Below are positions 6,070 to 13,420 of a stretch of 13,420 nt of DNA, in pieces. Each line of letters begins with the position of its first letter. Position 1 is the stretch's first letter. The stretch covers positions 1-13,420 of the forward strand of contig WGAQ01000094.1 in NCBI GenBank assembly GCA_015494735.1. The letters run 5' to 3'. The position numbers were made by a program, and so were the translations under genes. The notes below the pieces were generated by a model that saw only the letters and a program-made list of their open reading frames with translations, searched no databases and was not told the DNA's origin. The stretch comes from Caldifarciminota bacterium. GTDB taxonomy: Bacteria > Hydrothermota > Hydrothermia > LBFQ01 > DSFT01.

Positions 6070-7175
6070 TTCTATTCGCCCTCTTCCTCTCCTTCCTTTC
6101 TTCCGGATTCGAGGTGGCCTACTTCCGGAGCCAGAAGGATACCAGCCCTTCCTTCATATTCGCCATACTGCTATTCAACAACTTCAGCAACACACTGGGG
6201 GCTTCCTTCTTCTCCCTGTGGCTGGCCCACGTGGTGGAGAACGAGCAGTTGCGTCAGGTGCTCGAGGTAGTGGGATTTACCGTTATTCTCATAGTCTTTG
6301 CGGAAATCATACCTAAGTCCGTCGCATATTCCAGGTATTACCTCTTCTACAACCGGCTCACTGCTCCCATATTCGTGGCATTCGAAAAGGCCGTTTACTG
6401 GCTCTATGCTATCGTGAAACTGTTCCTTCCCACCCTCAACGGCACGGAGAGGGGGAGGGTATCGACCGGGGAATTGCTCCTGCCCCTGAACATCATATCC
6501 CACAAGGATGTTAGAAATACGCAGGAATTCCTTCTCCTGGAAGAGACGTTGAGTTTGATTCAATCGACTGTCAGGAAATTCATGACTCCCATAACTCAGG
6601 TGGAAATGGTTCCCCACACCATCACGGTGGAGGAGATGATAGACAGGTTCAGGGCCACGGGCTATCGATTCTATCCCGTTTACCGGAACAACATAGATGA
6701 TGTGGTGGGGGTCGTGGATGTCTCCAGACTCCTTTTCGCTCCGGATGGGGACCCCATAACCAGATACATGGAAAAACCCCGTGTGGTACCGGATTCCATG
6801 GATGCCCTGGAATTCATAGAAAGGGAAATCGCATTCGCAATCGTGTATGACGAATTCGGGAATGTTTCCGGAATCATAACCAGAAAGGCCATCCTGAAGC
6901 ATCTGTTCAACATATTCGAGAGCAACGTCAAGAAGGTGGGGGAGGGGGTCTATATACTGGAGGAGCCTGTGGACCTCGGTCTCATCGAGGAGATTACCGG
7001 AATCCATCTGGGTGAGCCCAACAGGGATTTGAACGATTTTCTTCTGGAGAAGTTCGACGATATCCCGTCCGAGGGGGAGGAGATTCGGGTGGATGGGATT
7101 CGATTCACGGTCCTGGTGATGGATGAGAACAGGATAGAGAAGGTGAAGATGGAGGTGTTGAAGAATGACCGTTGA
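6054..7175 (+). CDS. CNNM-family transporter/regulator with CBS pair and CorC_HlyC domain
   Basis: The 373-residue protein has the three-part architecture of CorB/CorC-type and hemolysin-like proteins. The CNNM (DUF21) membrane domain spans about 1-130 with the conserved SGFEVAYFR (17-25) and AEIIPKSVA (83-91). A CBS pair occupies about 174-290 (VRKFMTPITQVEMVP; YPVYRNNIDDVVGVVDVSRL; IVYDEFGNVSGIITRKAIL). A CorC_HlyC domain lies at about 293-370 (GIHLGEPNRDLNDFLLEKF, followed by IPSEGEEIRVDGIRF). Family members are implicated in magnesium transport or efflux, with nucleotide binding at the CBS pair; hemolysin annotations are historical. The gene starts inside ybeY and overlaps its paralogue by 11 bases. 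The exact ion and direction cannot be read from sequence. Confidence 0.88.
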   Translation: MEIFLVLFALFLSFLSSGFEVAYFRSQKDTSPSFIFAILLFNNFSNTLGASFFSLWLAHVVENEQLRQVLEVVGFTVILIVFAEIIPKSVAYSRYYLFYNRLTAPIFVAFEKAVYWLYAIVKLFLPTLNGTERGRVSTGELLLPLNIISHKDVRNTQEFLLLEETLSLIQSTVRKFMTPITQVEMVPHTITVEEMIDRFRATGYRFYPVYRNNIDDVVGVVDVSRLLFAPDGDPITRYMEKPRVVPDSMDALEFIEREIAFAIVYDEFGNVSGIITRKAILKHLFNIFESNVKKVGEGVYILEEPVDLGLIEEITGIHLGEPNRDLNDFLLEKFDDIPSEGEEIRVDGIRFTVLVMDENRIEKVKMEVLKNDR

Positions 7176-8052
7176 GATAATCCTGCTCCTCGTCCTTCTG
7201 CTCCTGAACTTCATAACGACTGGCTTCGAGGTGGCATACGTGACCCTGAGTTTCCCCGATATATACAAACTCACCCGCAGGCGTTTTTACATTCGGAACC
7301 CAGAAGGGGTCCTGTTTTCCATCCTTGCATACAGCAACCTGTTTCAGATAGCCTTCGCTGTCCTCATGCTGAAGGTCCTGGCCAGATTCATGGATGCCCA
7401 GTACGCGGCTTTCGTCTCTGCACTCCTCTCCGCCACCATTCTGCTCATCGTCTCGGAATACCTGCCCAAGTACATAGCCCGCTCCAGGCCCCACCTCTTC
7501 TTCGAACTATTCGAGCCCCTGGTTTCCCTCTTTTACTATACCCTCCTTCCCCTCAACGCCCTCTTTTACAGGCTCTTCCGGAGGAACCCGGACAAATTCA
7601 TCCAGGACTACATAGATGAGTTGAAGAATAAGGGATACGTGGACGAGAGGGAGGCCCGAATCCTGAGGGGAGCCATGAGTTTCTTCCGCAGGCAGGCGGA
7701 TATTCTCATAGAGCCTTTCGAGTCTTACAGCATCCTGAATGCCAGCGACACCCTTAAGGAAATAAGGGAAAATCCGCCCGAAACCTACGAGGTGCTCGTG
7801 AAGGACGGAAGCGGAAAGTTTAGTGGTTTCATATACAGGAAGGACATCCTCAAGATGGATGAGAACGACACGGTGGAGGACATAAAGCGGCCCTACGTCT
7901 ATGTGCCGGCCACTTCCCGCATCTTCCATGTGGTCAGGCTCATGAAGAGCCATGAGGTCAGTCTGGTGTTTACTGACATGGGGGTAATAACAGTGGAATC
8001 CTTCTGGAGGGGCTTCGTGAGGCATTCTCTGGAGGAGAAGAGAGACCTTTAA
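7165..8052 (+). CDS. Second CNNM-family protein, shortened and without CorC_HlyC domain
   Basis: The 295-residue protein is a divergent paralogue of its upstream neighbour. The membrane domain is recognisable: TTGFEVAYVTLS (18-29) matches SGFEVAYFRS, and SEYLPKYIA (97-105) matches AEIIPKSVA. The usual GE or AE before the conserved proline appears here as SE-Y-L-P. The following region (about 170-285) keeps CBS-like pieces (LIEPFESYSIL, YEVLVKDGSGKFSGFIYRKDIL, VSLVFTDMGVITVESFW), but they look reduced. The CorC_HlyC domain is absent; the protein ends shortly after. GGAGGT at 7151-7156 sits eight bases before ATG 7165, inside the paralogue. A tandem pair with one reduced member suggests a heteromer or a specialised subunit; this is inference. 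A frameshift is unlikely because the frame is clean. Confidence 0.78.
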   Translation: MTVEIILLLVLLLLNFITTGFEVAYVTLSFPDIYKLTRRRFYIRNPEGVLFSILAYSNLFQIAFAVLMLKVLARFMDAQYAAFVSALLSATILLIVSEYLPKYIARSRPHLFFELFEPLVSLFYYTLLPLNALFYRLFRRNPDKFIQDYIDELKNKGYVDEREARILRGAMSFFRRQADILIEPFESYSILNASDTLKEIRENPPETYEVLVKDGSGKFSGFIYRKDILKMDENDTVEDIKRPYVYVPATSRIFHVVRLMKSHEVSLVFTDMGVITVESFWRGFVRHSLEEKRDL

Positions 8053-8062
8053 AATTTGTGCG

Positions 8063-8371
8063 ATGACTTTTCTGCGTTTCATTACCGGATTTTCCCTTGC
8101 CCTGATTCTCATATACTTCCTCATGGAGAATTCCCACTTCTACACCCGTTTTGCCTTCTTCGGCACCGTTTACGAGAATGTCCCCGTGTGGTCCATCATA
8201 TTCGTTGCCTTCATAATTGGATTCGCTGCTGCCTCCCTGATAGCCCTGGTGGAAATCGGCCGTGCCAAGTACCTTTTGATGAAGAAGGACAGGATTATCA
8301 AGAGTCTGGAAAAGGAAATGGATGACCTGAGGCAATTCGTCATGGAGGAAGAAGAGGAGGAGAAGCAGTGA
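8063..8371 (+). CDS. lapA: LapA-like inner-membrane protein (DUF1049)
   Basis: The 102-residue protein has two membrane segments (about 5-21 and 43-63), the second being PVWSIIFVAFIIGFAAASL in the position of the family's conserved helix with a Gly-Phe pair. A charged helical tail (about 66-102) ends in a run of six glutamates. In E. coli, LapA partners LapB in controlling LpxC degradation and hence lipopolysaccharide synthesis. The small size, topology and immediate adjacency to a LapB-like gene support the assignment more than sequence identity does. No Shine-Dalgarno site lies close to ATG 8063, which is ten bases after the preceding stop. Translation probably depends on coupling, helped by purines at about 8034-8047. 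The stop overlaps the next start (GTGA). Confidence 0.72.
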   Translation: MTFLRFITGFSLALILIYFLMENSHFYTRFAFFGTVYENVPVWSIIFVAFIIGFAAASLIALVEIGRAKYLLMKKDRIIKSLEKEMDDLRQFVMEEEEEEKQ

Positions 8372-9519
8372 GCTGGATTATAATACTTCTGGCCCTGATA
8401 CTCATAGTTCTGTTCTTCCTCTTCGGGTACGTGAGGGGCACCCTTGAGATAAAGCCCGGACCTTCGGAGGAAATCGTCCGTAAGGTGGAGGAGATTCGAA
8501 AGAAGCCGGTGAAAGTGGCCATAGAGGAGTTGAAGCGTCTGGTGAATACCATTCGCATCGAGGACAAGCCCTTCGTATATTACAACATCGCTCTCCTCTA
8601 TATGGATTCCGGCCAGTACAGGAGAGCCCTCAGACTCCTTCGCTCCATAATAGTCAGTCCGTACATTCACGGGGAATTGAAGGACAGGCTGGTAATCCTG
8701 ATAGGGGAGATTTACCTCAGGATGGGGAGGTACGGGGATGCTCTCGAATTCCTCACGGAGCACCCTGTTGAGAGCGATAGATACTATTACCTTCTTGCGA
8801 AGACTTACGAGCATTTGGGTAAGTACTCCAGCGCCCTGAAAACGTATGCCCGCATAATGTCCTCCATAGAGAAAGACCAGTTCGTCAATATTCATGCCCG
8901 CATGGCCATAGAAGCGGCCCGCAGGGGAGAACTGGAAAAATCTCAGGAGATAATCGTCAGGGGGAGCAAGTACGGGGAAACCCCTCTGCTGGAGGCGGCG
9001 AGGGGGATACTCGCCTACTACGAGGGGAATCTGGAGAGGGCCGTCAACTTCCTGTCCTCTGCCCTCGAAAAGGACTGGAGTTTCTATGTTTACATAAGGG
9101 ATGAACTCCGGGATGCCTACTACGACCTGGGCAAGTACGATAACCTGCTCGAAATACTGCGGAATTCCTCCAACGCCATAGCCAAAGTGGATTACATCCG
9201 GATACTGGTGAACATGGGGGAAAGGGAAAGGGCCCATCAGTTCATGATGGAAAATGCCGATATGCTCTTCTCTTCCGCCGGTCTGATAGCCAGGCTGTAC
9301 AGGATATTCCCCGAAAAGGAACTGGTGGAAAAACTGGTGGAACTGTCCATGAAGTCCCCCATATACAGGTGTCAGGCATGCGGATACGAGATGGACACCT
9401 ATAAGGTGGAATGCCCGTCCTGCTTCCGGATTGCATCCCTGAGACTGAAGCACCCTCCCATCTCTTCGGAAACACGGGAAGCGATTGATGCAACGACTCC
9501 TGAATTTCCTGAAATCTAA
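8368..9519 (+). CDS. lapB: LapB/YciM-like membrane-anchored TPR protein with zinc ribbon
   Basis: The 383-residue protein has an N-terminal membrane anchor (about 2-22), TPR-type helical repeats (about 65-325, for example YYNIALLYMDSGQYRRALRL and YLLAKTYEHLGKYSSALKTY), and a C-terminal rubredoxin-like metal site. That site has C335-x2-C338 and C349-x2-C352 in CQACGYEMD and VECPSC. This is the arrangement of E. coli LapB, which binds FtsH and LpxC and sets lipopolysaccharide output, with the metal site needed for function. The length is close to E. coli LapB. The start is GTG 8368, overlapping the lapA stop by four bases, with GAGGAGG at 8354-8360 at proper spacing. The C-terminus has about 30 extra residues after the zinc ribbon. 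The assignment is strong for architecture; the role in lipopolysaccharide control here is inferred. Confidence 0.82.
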   Translation: MSWIIILLALILIVLFFLFGYVRGTLEIKPGPSEEIVRKVEEIRKKPVKVAIEELKRLVNTIRIEDKPFVYYNIALLYMDSGQYRRALRLLRSIIVSPYIHGELKDRLVILIGEIYLRMGRYGDALEFLTEHPVESDRYYYLLAKTYEHLGKYSSALKTYARIMSSIEKDQFVNIHARMAIEAARRGELEKSQEIIVRGSKYGETPLLEAARGILAYYEGNLERAVNFLSSALEKDWSFYVYIRDELRDAYYDLGKYDNLLEILRNSSNAIAKVDYIRILVNMGERERAHQFMMENADMLFSSAGLIARLYRIFPEKELVEKLVELSMKSPIYRCQACGYEMDTYKVECPSCFRIASLRLKHPPISSETREAIDATTPEFPEI

Positions 9520-10822
9520 CAGGTTCGTAAGGCTCCTTCGCGAGAGGAATTTCTGGCTCCTTACCATGGGCCAGTCCATTTCCCTCTTCGGCGATAGAAT
9601 CAACAATATGGCCCTTCTGGCCCTCCTGGGAGCCCGCTATACCCACTCCACATTTGCCTTCTCGGGGCTGGCGGTATTCATAAGTCTTCCGGCCATACTC
9701 CTGAGCCCCATATCTGGAATCATTGCGGACAGATTCAACCGAAAACACATAATGCTCACCATGGAAATATCCAGAGGATTTCTCGTAATTCTCATTCCCC
9801 TCCTGTTCAGTTTCCTGTCCAACATCATGATCGTCTATATCCTGGTTTTCCTTCTGTACACCCTCACCATCATCTACAACAATGCCAAAATGTCCCTCAT
9901 TCCCGAGATGATAAGGGACAGGAGCGTCCTGTGGGACTTCAATGCCCTGATGGGGATGGCCGGGAAGATTGCAATGGCTCTGGGTGTGGTGTTCGGAGGG
10001 GTTCTGGTGGATATGGAGATATGGAGGAGACTCGGATTCGAGGGATGGGAGGTGGGTTTCTATATCGATTCTTTCACCTATTTCTTCTCTGCCCTCATGG
10101 TTTACTTCATAACCGTGGAGGCGACTCCCCGGATTCGCAGGTTGAAACTGGATTTCCACGAACTGGTGGAAGAGGAGAGGGGATGGTTCCTGAAGATTCT
10201 GGAGGAGATAAAGTATGCGCTGAAAATCGTCTTCAGAAGAGGAGTTCTTAAATTCTTCTACCTGTCCATAATCAACACCATGCTCCTGGTGGCCGTGATA
10301 TACAATCTCTACTTTCCCTACATTCAGCAGGGGCTGGGATACGGGACGAAGGGCATCGGTTTCGTGGTGGGAGCCGGACTCCTGGGGATTCTCATCGGAA
10401 CCCTCATGTTCTCGAGGATAGCGCTGACCATAGGGGAGATTACGTCCATAGCCATGTCCAACGTTGTTCTCGCCCTCTTCATACTCCTGTCCATATTCTA
10501 CCACAGTTTCTTTGCCCTGATGGTCCTCTTCTTCATAGGAGGAATCCTTATGGCGCCCCTCTTCCTGTCCTATGACACCTTTCTCCAGAGGGCCATACCA
10601 TCGTCCATGAGGGGTAAGATGTTTTCCTTCAAGGAGATGTTCTGGGCATCCAGTTTCCTCATGTGGGCCATCCTGCTGGGATTCGTGAGCGAAATTCTCA
10701 AGAGATTCGTGGGTTTCGAGGCGGCGGTTCGTATCATTATCGTGGGGGCGAGTGTCCTTATAATTCTCACCACCATTATACTTTTGAAACTTCTGCCCCG
10801 AATTCGTAAAAGGAGGAGGTAA
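9488..10822 (+). CDS. MFS transporter (EntS/MFS_3-like)
   Basis: The 444-residue protein has about twelve hydrophobic helices in two sets of six. FWLLTMGQSISLFGDRINNMA (23-42 plus one) resembles the start of MFS_3/enterobactin-exporter-like proteins. The loop between helices 2 and 3 carries the family motif as GIIADRFNRKHIM (77-89), and a central cytosolic segment (about 215-255) separates the halves. The substrate is unknown; exporter direction is typical of this subfamily. I choose ATG 9488 over the adjacent TTG 9485. The start lies 32 bases inside the lapB-like gene, with only a modest CGGGAAG upstream. Its stop codon overlaps the ribosome binding site of gatA. Position between lapB and gatA suggests shared transcription only, not a shared pathway. 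Confidence 0.82.
   Translation: MQRLLNFLKSNRFVRLLRERNFWLLTMGQSISLFGDRINNMALLALLGARYTHSTFAFSGLAVFISLPAILLSPISGIIADRFNRKHIMLTMEISRGFLVILIPLLFSFLSNIMIVYILVFLLYTLTIIYNNAKMSLIPEMIRDRSVLWDFNALMGMAGKIAMALGVVFGGVLVDMEIWRRLGFEGWEVGFYIDSFTYFFSALMVYFITVEATPRIRRLKLDFHELVEEERGWFLKILEEIKYALKIVFRRGVLKFFYLSIINTMLLVAVIYNLYFPYIQQGLGYGTKGIGFVVGAGLLGILIGTLMFSRIALTIGEITSIAMSNVVLALFILLSIFYHSFFALMVLFFIGGILMAPLFLSYDTFLQRAIPSSMRGKMFSFKEMFWASSFLMWAILLGFVSEILKRFVGFEAAVRIIIVGASVLIILTTIILLKLLPRIRKRRR
10811..10820 (+). promoter_or_regulatory. Ribosome binding site of gatA overlapping the MFS stop
   Basis: AGGAGGAGGT ends ten bases before ATG 10831, and its final T is the first base of the MFS stop codon TAA. A ribosome terminating on the transporter would cover this site, a layout that favours coupled translation. 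Confidence 0.7.
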
Positions 10823-10830
10823 TCCAGTCC

Positions 10831-12240
10831 ATGAAAACAGCCCTTGAAGTGCTGGATGCGATTAAGAAGGGAGAGGCGACGGTTTACGATGTCGTTTCTG
10901 CTTTTCTGGAGACCATAGAGGAGAAGGAGTCCATTCACAACGCTTTTATAAACGTTTATCCCGAGGAGGCCCTCGAAAGGGCGGTGCGCCTGGATGAGGA
11001 TAGACCGGATGAACTTCCGCCCCTTTACGGGCTTCCCGTTGCCGTGAAGGACAACATCGCTGTAAAGGGTATGGAACTCACATGCGCCTCCCGAATTCTC
11101 CTGGGATTCGAAAGTCCTTATTCTGCCACAGTGATAAAGAGGCTGGAGAGTGCCGGGGCCATCGTCCTTGGAAAGACCAATATGGACGAATTTGCGATGG
11201 GCTCCACCAACGAGAACTCCTATTTTGGCCCGGCCCGCAACGCCATAGACCCGGACTATGTGGCCGGAGGCTCTTCCGGCGGCTCTGCTGTGTCTGTGGC
11301 CCTCTGGGAGGCTCCGGTTTCCCTGGGTTCCGATACAGGGGGCTCGATTCGTCAACCCGCTGCCTTCAATGGAATAGTGGGTCTCAAGCCCACATACGGA
11401 AGGGTTTCCAGATACGGTCTGGTGGCCTTCGCTTCCTCCCTCGACCAGATTGGTCCCATGGGGAGGACTGTGGAGGATGTGGCATTGGTATATTCGGTCA
11501 TAGCGGGATACGACCCCAGAGATTCCACCAGTGCCGATGTTTCCGTGGAGCCGTTTTCGGAGTACCTGGCCGACCCGGAGGGGATGAGCATCGGAATAGA
11601 CAGGCGAATCCTTCGTGAGGCGGATGAGGGAATCGTCAGGGGTTTCGAGGAGGTGGTCGAGTTCCTGAAGTCCGCGGGATACCGCATCGTGGAGGTGGAG
11701 ATTCCCTACTTCGAGTACAGCGTCCCCGTCTATCACATCATCGCATCCTCCGAAGCCAGTTCCAACCTCGCCCGTTACGATGGTGTGCGATATGGATACA
11801 GGGCGGAGGCGGATAATCTTGATGAGATGTATTACCGGACCAGGACTGAGGGTTTCGGGGAAGAGGTGAAGAGGAGGATACTGGTGGGAACCTTCTCTCT
11901 GTCCTACGGATACAAGAATGAGTTCTATCTGCGTGCATCCAGGATTCGCCGTCTCATGAAGGAAGGGGTGATGAAACTCTTCGATGAGGTGGATGTGATT
12001 CTAACCCCTGCTGTTCCTGTATTCCCATGGAAATTGGGGGAGCATCCGGACCTGATCGGGAAGGTCTATAAGGCCGACTACTATACCATATTCGCCAACC
12101 TGACGGGAATTCCAGCCCTTTCGATTCCCGTGGGCGGTGAGAAGTTTCCCGTGAGCGTCCAGTTGATGGGAAGGTATTTCGACGAGAAGAGTCTATTCAG
12201 GCTCGGGAGGAGGATTTTCCATGCTTTTAATATTCTTTAG
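10831..12240 (+). CDS. gatA: Aspartyl/glutamyl-tRNA amidotransferase subunit A
   Basis: GatA is the glutaminase/amidase subunit of the GatCAB complex, which converts Glu-tRNA(Gln) or Asp-tRNA(Asn) to the amide form in the cytosol. The amidase signature is complete: catalytic Lys73 in PVAVKDNIAV, Ser148 in YVAGGSSGGSAV and nucleophile Ser172 in GSDTGGSIRQPA. Further family blocks are GKTNMDEFAMGSTNENS (114-130) and GLKPTYGRVSRYGLVAFASS (184-203). The length of 469 residues is typical. The start is supported by a strong ribosome binding site and a normal GatA N-terminus. It overlaps the next gene by 20 bases. gatB and gatC are not in the window, so the subunits are encoded separately or lie further right. 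The GatA assignment over a generic amidase is well supported by the MDEFAMGS block. Confidence 0.95.
   Translation: MKTALEVLDAIKKGEATVYDVVSAFLETIEEKESIHNAFINVYPEEALERAVRLDEDRPDELPPLYGLPVAVKDNIAVKGMELTCASRILLGFESPYSATVIKRLESAGAIVLGKTNMDEFAMGSTNENSYFGPARNAIDPDYVAGGSSGGSAVSVALWEAPVSLGSDTGGSIRQPAAFNGIVGLKPTYGRVSRYGLVAFASSLDQIGPMGRTVEDVALVYSVIAGYDPRDSTSADVSVEPFSEYLADPEGMSIGIDRRILREADEGIVRGFEEVVEFLKSAGYRIVEVEIPYFEYSVPVYHIIASSEASSNLARYDGVRYGYRAEADNLDEMYYRTRTEGFGEEVKRRILVGTFSLSYGYKNEFYLRASRIRRLMKEGVMKLFDEVDVILTPAVPVFPWKLGEHPDLIGKVYKADYYTIFANLTGIPALSIPVGGEKFPVSVQLMGRYFDEKSLFRLGRRIFHAFNIL
12206..12213 (+). promoter_or_regulatory. Ribosome binding site of the last gene, inside gatA
   Basis: A GGAGGAGG-type run within the last gatA codons ends about seven bases before ATG 12221. 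It supports a real start overlapping gatA by 20 bases. Confidence 0.7.
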
Positions 12241-13420
12241 TTTTCAGGCGGATGTCTTCGAAAAGGCCAATGAATTCATAGTGAAGAAAAATCCCGATTC
12301 CGCAGCGCATTATCTGGCGAAAGCCTACGAAAAATACCCGGTGGAGGTGGAGAACATCATCTACATATCCTACATGGAGGACACCACTTTCGGCTCCAGG
12401 CTCGTGATGAAGCTCTTTCCCAGAATTCCGGAATCACGGGTGGTTTCGCAGCTGGGTCTTTACGAACTCATAAAATCGAAGAGGTATGAGGACATTGCAT
12501 CCCTGTACGAATCCGATTCCTCCCGTGTTGCGGAGAATTTGCGTCCATTCATGAGATTCTATTACTATATCGAAAGGGACAATCTTCTGTCCGCCCTGGA
12601 TGTGGCGGATAGCCTTCTCATCCTGTATCAGTTTTCCAGCATCCTTTCCGATGACCTGTTCAGCAAACTTGTCAGGGTATTTGTGAAGGATGTGGCATAC
12701 CAGACCTGCTCCCGTCTACTCGCAGGTCCATGCGTCAGGTACCTTTCCGCAGTGGTGGAGGATGACACCAGTTTCGTCATAGAGAATTACACCTACCTGT
12801 CCTATTATGGACTTCTGAGGCCCATGCGCTATTACAGGGATTACAATCGTTACCTCGACAGGCTCCGTGCCTACGGTTATGCCCTCAGGAGCAATTACTG
12901 CAGGGATGCCGGGACCCTCAGGTCGGTGTTCGTCGATGCCCTGTACATCCATGGGAGCTATGCGGAGGCGGATTCCCTCCATTCCATACTCCGGTGGATA
13001 GAGGAGGATTGCGGCGATAGTCTGCGCAGGTCCATATCCATTTCCAGGGCCTACCTGCTGGATGCGGAGGATATGACTGGTTATGCGATAGATACCCTGA
13101 GGTCCATTCCCGACCTTTCCCCCGATTATCTGGTTCCCCTGCTGATCAATTACGGTCTGGATGAAGAGGCCATAAGGATAATGGACAGTCTGAACCGTCA
13201 GGGCCTGATGGACAGGAATCTGGTTCTGGATATGGAACTCAATCATAACTGCCGCAGGTGGTATTCGCAGAACAGGTACAGGAAGGTAATAGAGAGGTGT
13301 GCGGGTACGGTGGAGGCTGCCTATTCCTACATCATGCTCGGCAAGAGGGACAGCGGTATGTATATCCTTCAACTGAATCGTTCGGATACCATCCGGGACA
13401 ACTATTCCGACTACTGGAAC
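12221..13420 (+). CDS. Unrecognised helical-repeat protein (partial, C-terminus beyond the window)
   Basis: Four hundred codons are open from ATG 12221 to the window edge without a stop. A strong ribosome binding site lies inside gatA. The protein begins MLLIFFSFQADVFEKANEF: a ten-residue hydrophobic start with no basic residue, then helical sequence. The rest looks almost entirely alpha-helical and TPR-like or solenoid-like, for example NPDSAAHYLAKAYEKYP near the N-terminus, GSYAEADSLHSILRWI in the middle, and AYSYIMLGKRDSGMYILQL near the edge. It is rich in Tyr, Asp, Ser and Arg. I do not recognise a family and see no catalytic motif. The 20-base overlap with gatA makes co-translation likely. 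It could be an exported scaffold or assembly factor of the envelope, but that rests only on the hydrophobic start and repeat character. Confidence 0.75.
   Translation, partial: MLLIFFSFQADVFEKANEFIVKKNPDSAAHYLAKAYEKYPVEVENIIYISYMEDTTFGSRLVMKLFPRIPESRVVSQLGLYELIKSKRYEDIASLYESDSSRVAENLRPFMRFYYYIERDNLLSALDVADSLLILYQFSSILSDDLFSKLVRVFVKDVAYQTCSRLLAGPCVRYLSAVVEDDTSFVIENYTYLSYYGLLRPMRYYRDYNRYLDRLRAYGYALRSNYCRDAGTLRSVFVDALYIHGSYAEADSLHSILRWIEEDCGDSLRRSISISRAYLLDAEDMTGYAIDTLRSIPDLSPDYLVPLLINYGLDEEAIRIMDSLNRQGLMDRNLVLDMELNHNCRRWYSQNRYRKVIERCAGTVEAAYSYIMLGKRDSGMYILQLNRSDTIRDNYSDYWN

Noticed and set aside
8170..10504. Long minus-strand open frames opposite lapB-like and MFS genes (8170-9606 and 9242-10504)
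   Set aside because: They lie opposite well-supported genes, have low-complexity His/Gln/Glu/Gly-rich composition, and arise from the same codon bias.
10570..13372. Minus-strand open frames opposite gatA and the last gene (10570-11736 and 12716-13372)
   Set aside because: They are antisense to genes with strong ribosome binding sites (and, for gatA, complete catalytic motifs). The products show no recognisable motifs.
1..13420. CRISPR array, tRNA, rRNA, insertion sequence or phage genes
   Set aside because: I looked for regularly spaced repeats, cloverleaf-like segments, transposase motifs and terminal inverted repeats and saw none. The tail-fibre-like linker in the DUF1566 proteins alone does not indicate a prophage.

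Overview
The window looks like a bacterial chromosome segment from a Gram-negative-type (diderm), probably little-studied lineage. Three things support a diderm. There is an adjacent LapA/LapB-like pair, which in Escherichia coli controls lipopolysaccharide synthesis. One protein ends in a domain resembling type IX secretion sorting domains. Several proteins look extracytoplasmic. Coding strands are rich in AGG, ATA and GAG/GAA codons, and genes overlap heavily. This combination reminds me of thermophilic or candidate phyla on the FCB/WOR-3/Hydrothermae side of the tree, but that placement is only an impression from reading; no taxonomic marker gene is present.

Layout. (1) Positions 1-197, minus strand: the first 65 codons of an unrecognised acidic protein, with a plausible promoter but no Shine-Dalgarno site. 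(2) 198-613: an AT-rich divergent intergenic region containing promoters for both sides. (3) 614-2789, plus strand: an AT-richer, apparently accessory three-gene cluster. The first protein has three internal repeats and a type IX-like C-terminal domain. The next two are tandem paralogues with a shared N-terminal half and diverged DUF1566 (Lcl C-terminal type) domains. Each gene has a strong Shine-Dalgarno site. (4) 2836 to the end of the window: a GC-richer, tightly packed run of ten plus-strand genes with overlaps or gaps of about ten bases. The order is phoH-like, pgpH-like 7TM-HD phosphodiesterase, ybeY, two tandem CNNM-family proteins, lapA-like, lapB-like, an MFS transporter, gatA, and an unrecognised helical-repeat protein that runs off the right edge.

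How the genes may work together. PhoH, the 7TM-HD protein and YbeY form a neighbourhood familiar from many bacteria (RNA processing, ribosome maturation and cyclic di-AMP turnover), with CNNM/CorC ion transporters often nearby. LapA and LapB would sit in the inner membrane and adjust LpxC stability if lipopolysaccharide is made. GatA supplies the amidase subunit of Glu-tRNA(Gln)/Asp-tRNA(Asn) amidotransferase; gatB and gatC are not in the window. The run reads as one housekeeping transcription unit. The upstream cluster reads as variable surface genes. I found no clear new system. The most interesting material is the DUF1566 paralogue pair, with an unusually conserved DNA block between diverging segments, and the very short hydrophobic N-termini on likely exported proteins.
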